From: Blastopirellula sp.
Lineage (GTDB): Bacteria > Planctomycetota > Planctomycetia > Pirellulales > Pirellulaceae
Assembly (NCBI GenBank): GCA_002733575.1
Contig: NVWB01000175.1
Coordinates: forward strand, 1 to 35,097
Direction: 5' to 3'
Length of the DNA: 35,097 nt
Position numbers and translations under genes: made by a program. A model generated the notes under the pieces. That model was given only the letters and a program-made list of their open reading frames with translations, ran no database searches and was not told where the DNA came from. Positions 32,027 to 35,097 of this stretch are shown here, piece by piece. The stretch's first letter is position 1, and every line of letters starts with the position of its first letter.

Positions 32027-33442
32027 ATGAGAAATTATATTCTTTCTATTCTCACTTGTTTGATTTTCTGCTCTCATTCAGAAGCCACAGAACGGCCGAA
32101 TATCGTGCTGCTCTTAGCTGATGATTTGGGCTGGACAGGCGTTGGTTGTTTTGGATCTGATTTCTATGAAACGCCAAACATTGATCGATTGGCATCACAG
32201 GGAATGAAGTTTACCGATTCGTATGCCGCTTGCACGGTTTGCTCTCCGACTAGAGCATCGATTATGACCGGCATCTATCCGGCCAAGCTGCACCTAACTG
32301 ATTTTATCGCTGGCCAAAATCGCCCTAATGCCAAAATGCGAATTCCGAAATGGACCAAATATCTGGAACATCGCTACATCACGATTGCCGAATCACTTCA
32401 AGACGCCGGATACAAAACGGCACACATCGGCAAATGGCATCTTGCTCAGAAAGGAGCGAATGTAGACGACTTCGGACCAACAAAACATGGCTTCGATGTT
32501 TCTTACGATGCACCTGCTGGGACTCGTGGATATCAATTAAAAAAAGGGGCGAATGCCAAGGGTGAATCTAAAAGCGACTATCTGACCGATTATCTAACTG
32601 ACAAGGCAGTTGAGTTCATCGACCAGAATCACGAGTCTCCATTTTTCCTCTTCTTTGCCTACCATACTCCGCACACACCAATCCAAGGACGCAAAGACCT
32701 TGTTCAGGAATTCGAGAAGAAGGTCAAACCGAATGCAATTCACAACAACCCTGAGTACGCCGCGATGGTGCATAGTTTAGATCAAAGTATCGGCCGCATA
32801 GTTCAAAGACTGGAACAGCATCAACTAACAGAAAATACCGTGGTGATGTTTTCATCCGATAACGGAGGACTCACGCAGCGTTATGGAAAGCATGATGGAT
32901 TCACAGAAAATCTGCCGCTTCGTCGAGGCAAAGGATCAGCGTATGAAGGCGGCGTTCGAGTGCCTACCATCGTTCGTTGGCCGAAAGTTATTCAACCGGG
33001 AACAGTATCAAAAACGCCCGTCAGTACGATTGATTACTATCCCACATTTTTAGAAATAGCCGAACATCAAATTGAATCGTCGTATGCTAAAACAATCGAT
33101 GGTGTCAGTTTGTTACCAGTGTTGAAATCTGCTGAACATCAATTTGATCGAGAATTATACTGGCACTATCCACACTATCACGCAGGCGGAGATGGACCCT
33201 ATACCGCGGTGCGATCTGGCAACTGGCGATTGATTCAATTCCATGACGATATGCGAACAGAGCTCTACAATTTGGCCAATGATATCGAAGAGTCAAAGAA
33301 CCAGGCAAGTGATCACCCGCAGTTGGTTACCCAATTAACAGATAAATTAAACAAGTGGCGTAAGTCAGTAAACGCTCAAATGCCGACGGAAAACCCGGAC
33401 TACGACCCTGCTTTGGCCGATCAAGTTCAGAAATCGAAGTAA
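32027..33442 (+). CDS. secreted sulfatase, arylsulfatase A-like
   Basis: A 471-residue sulfatase with a signal peptide (about 1-20, ending SEA). Asp32 and Asp33 in LLADDLGW bind the metal. The formylglycine precursor is Cys72 in CSPTRASIMTG, a canonical CxPxR motif. His and Lys of HIGKWHL and Asp/Asn of FSSDNGG complete the usual active site. HTPHTPIQG and YEGGVRVP are typical of the arylsulfatase A family. This protein has a canonical motif, in contrast to the CSTFR protein at 20104-21600. The substrate is likely a sulfated algal or marine polysaccharide or an aryl sulfate. It starts at ATG 32027 with no clear Shine-Dalgarno sequence. The gene stands alone and is followed by tRNA-Pro. Confidence 0.95.
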   Translation: MRNYILSILTCLIFCSHSEATERPNIVLLLADDLGWTGVGCFGSDFYETPNIDRLASQGMKFTDSYAACTVCSPTRASIMTGIYPAKLHLTDFIAGQNRPNAKMRIPKWTKYLEHRYITIAESLQDAGYKTAHIGKWHLAQKGANVDDFGPTKHGFDVSYDAPAGTRGYQLKKGANAKGESKSDYLTDYLTDKAVEFIDQNHESPFFLFFAYHTPHTPIQGRKDLVQEFEKKVKPNAIHNNPEYAAMVHSLDQSIGRIVQRLEQHQLTENTVVMFSSDNGGLTQRYGKHDGFTENLPLRRGKGSAYEGGVRVPTIVRWPKVIQPGTVSKTPVSTIDYYPTFLEIAEHQIESSYAKTIDGVSLLPVLKSAEHQFDRELYWHYPHYHAGGDGPYTAVRSGNWRLIQFHDDMRTELYNLANDIEESKNQASDHPQLVTQLTDKLNKWRKSVNAQMPTENPDYDPALADQVQKSK

Positions 33443-33597
33443 GCCACCAGGTGACGCCTTGCCAAAAGACTATTGATACTAGATACTTAGAAGCAGCGAA
33501 CTGGTTCAATACCTGTGAACCTTGAACTTGTTCGTGTGTCTCCTAAAAAGAAAGCCTCGGTTTCAATTTGAACCAGGTAATTCTTATCCAATGATAT

Positions 33598-34296
<699 letters not shown>

Positions 34297-34653
34297 ATGG
34301 TCAACATATTACGGCAGAGTGAAATCACGGTTCTGGAATTTGGCGAGCGTTACTCCAGCTTGATTGAGAAGAAGTTAAGCAAAGATGCTCAACAAATAAT
34401 TGGAACCGTAAAGTCAGTCGGGCCGCCGCTGGTGGTGTTTGATTTGACGCAGGTCCAACTGATTGACTCCTATTTCATCCGGCTGTTGGTACGCACCTGG
34501 AAGCTCATCAAAAAGCGTGATGGAAACATTGTGCTGGCCGGCGTTAACCCAGAGTGCCTTAAATTGCTGGAACGCCTCAAAATCGAATCTCTCTGGGAAC
34601 GCTTCCCCACTCGCCGTAAAGCAATTAATGCTATGAAGAATATTGAGAAGTAG
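34297..34653 (+). CDS. STAS-domain protein (anti-sigma factor antagonist-like)
   Basis: A 118-residue single STAS domain like SpoIIAA/RsbV, which binds an anti-sigma kinase and is switched by phosphorylation of a serine. The key segment is LVVFDLTQVQLIDSYFIRLL. Asp57-Ser58 corresponds to the D-S of SpoIIAA, where the serine is the phosphorylation site. The C-terminal GNIVLAGVNPECLKLLERLK matches the usual second half. The DSYF form is less typical than the DSSG found in many antagonists, so it may act in another STAS-based switch. No kinase or phosphatase partner is nearby. The ATG at 34297 is preceded by AAGG at 9 bases. Confidence 0.85.
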   Translation: MVNILRQSEITVLEFGERYSSLIEKKLSKDAQQIIGTVKSVGPPLVVFDLTQVQLIDSYFIRLLVRTWKLIKKRDGNIVLAGVNPECLKLLERLKIESLWERFPTRRKAINAMKNIEK

Positions 34654-34832
34654 ATGGAACCAACATCGACAGGTGTTACAACACGCTTGATTTCTGCTAA
34701 TTGAGAACCAGGGGAAGACCCTAGACGAACATCGGTGCGTAAAGCTTAGTTATTAGGCAGGGCAAGTCGTCGGTTTGTCTTGAATGCTATGATGTCATTC
34801 AACGGACGAATGAGTAATCACTCTCGCGTTGA

Positions 34833-35097
34833 TTATCTCGGCAAGGTTCTTGGGTGAGGTTTGTTGAGCACAGGGGGAGGCGACTGGCCTGATTCTTCTT
34901 CCCAGTCAAAACGCTCTTCTTCGGTTGCGTAATACTGCATCCAAATTTCAGGCGACTCATCTGGCTGAGCACAATTGAAGTAAAGACAATTGGTCGGCAA
35001 GTCGACCATCTTTTCTTCCGATGGCAAAATGTCTCGTTTCAACAGACAGTACAACTGACGATCATTCAAGTGATCGGTGAAATCTAGAAAGACTCGC
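34833..35097 (-). CDS. C-terminal part of a hypothetical protein (5' end outside window)
   Basis: The frame is open from the right edge of the window to its stop at 34833, giving at least 88 residues; the first TTG, at 35069, is not a convincing start because the upstream sequence (RVFLDFTDHLN) continues the protein. Readable features are DRQLYCLLKRDILPSEEK, NCLYFNCAQPDESPEIW and YYATEEERFDWEEE, then a Pro-rich end. The family feels like a conserved planctomycetal hypothetical protein, but I cannot name it. No motif gives a function. Confidence 0.65.
   Translation of the reverse strand, partial: RVFLDFTDHLNDRQLYCLLKRDILPSEEKMVDLPTNCLYFNCAQPDESPEIWMQYYATEEERFDWEEESGQSPPPVLNKPHPRTLPR

Overview
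The window looks like a chromosomal segment of a planctomycete (Planctomycetota, probably a Pirellulales-like marine lineage). The inference rests on gene content: three secreted formylglycine sulfatases, two secreted DUF1080 (3-keto-disaccharide hydrolase-like) proteins, a secreted PQQ-type beta-propeller, ExbB/ExbD next to a squalene-cyclase-like toroid protein, and an Mre11-like/SMC-like pair with features I associate with planctomycetes. GC content appears moderate by eye. I see no transposase, integrase, CRISPR array or rRNA; one tRNA (Pro, anticodon GGG) is present.

Layout. 1-4407: the 3' end of a secreted-type protein cut by the left edge, a convergent Nudix hydrolase, then ftsH and rsgA in tandem. 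4428-6845 (minus): a DUF1080 protein followed by a secreted protein of unknown function. 7031-7093: a nested palindromic repeat. 7261-12342 (plus): a two-gene unit of an Mre11/YhaO-like phosphoesterase that has lost several metal-binding residues and a large YhaN/SbcC-like ATPase with mid-coil membrane segments and an approximately 110-residue acidic tail. 12423-12694: two inverted REP-like units. 12757-16719 (minus): sulfatase, M24 peptidase and DapA-family aldolase/lyase, closely spaced. 16785-18764 (minus): a CASTOR/POLLUX-type ion channel. 19315-21600 (plus): DUF1080 protein and sulfatase, separated by a strong terminator. 21602-22882 (minus): PQQ beta-propeller.

22995-30413 (minus) is an envelope region. 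In transcription order it holds a TPR protein, an ExbB/TolQ-like protein, an ExbD/TolR-like protein, a membrane-anchored protein with a TonB/TolA-like S-x3-H transmembrane motif fused to a prenyltransferase/squalene-oxidase-like alpha/alpha toroid, then two TatA paralogues and a clear terminator. The first four resemble a Tol/Ton-type proton-motive-force transducer whose usual periplasmic arm is replaced by a toroid. This is the best candidate for an unusual system. The second candidate is the pseudo-nuclease plus SMC-like ATPase pair.

31099-35097: a small alpha/beta hydrolase, a third sulfatase, tRNA-Pro, a long gene-poor stretch, a STAS-domain protein and the 3' part of a gene cut by the right edge. 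Functions are family-level readings from motifs; no database search was possible.
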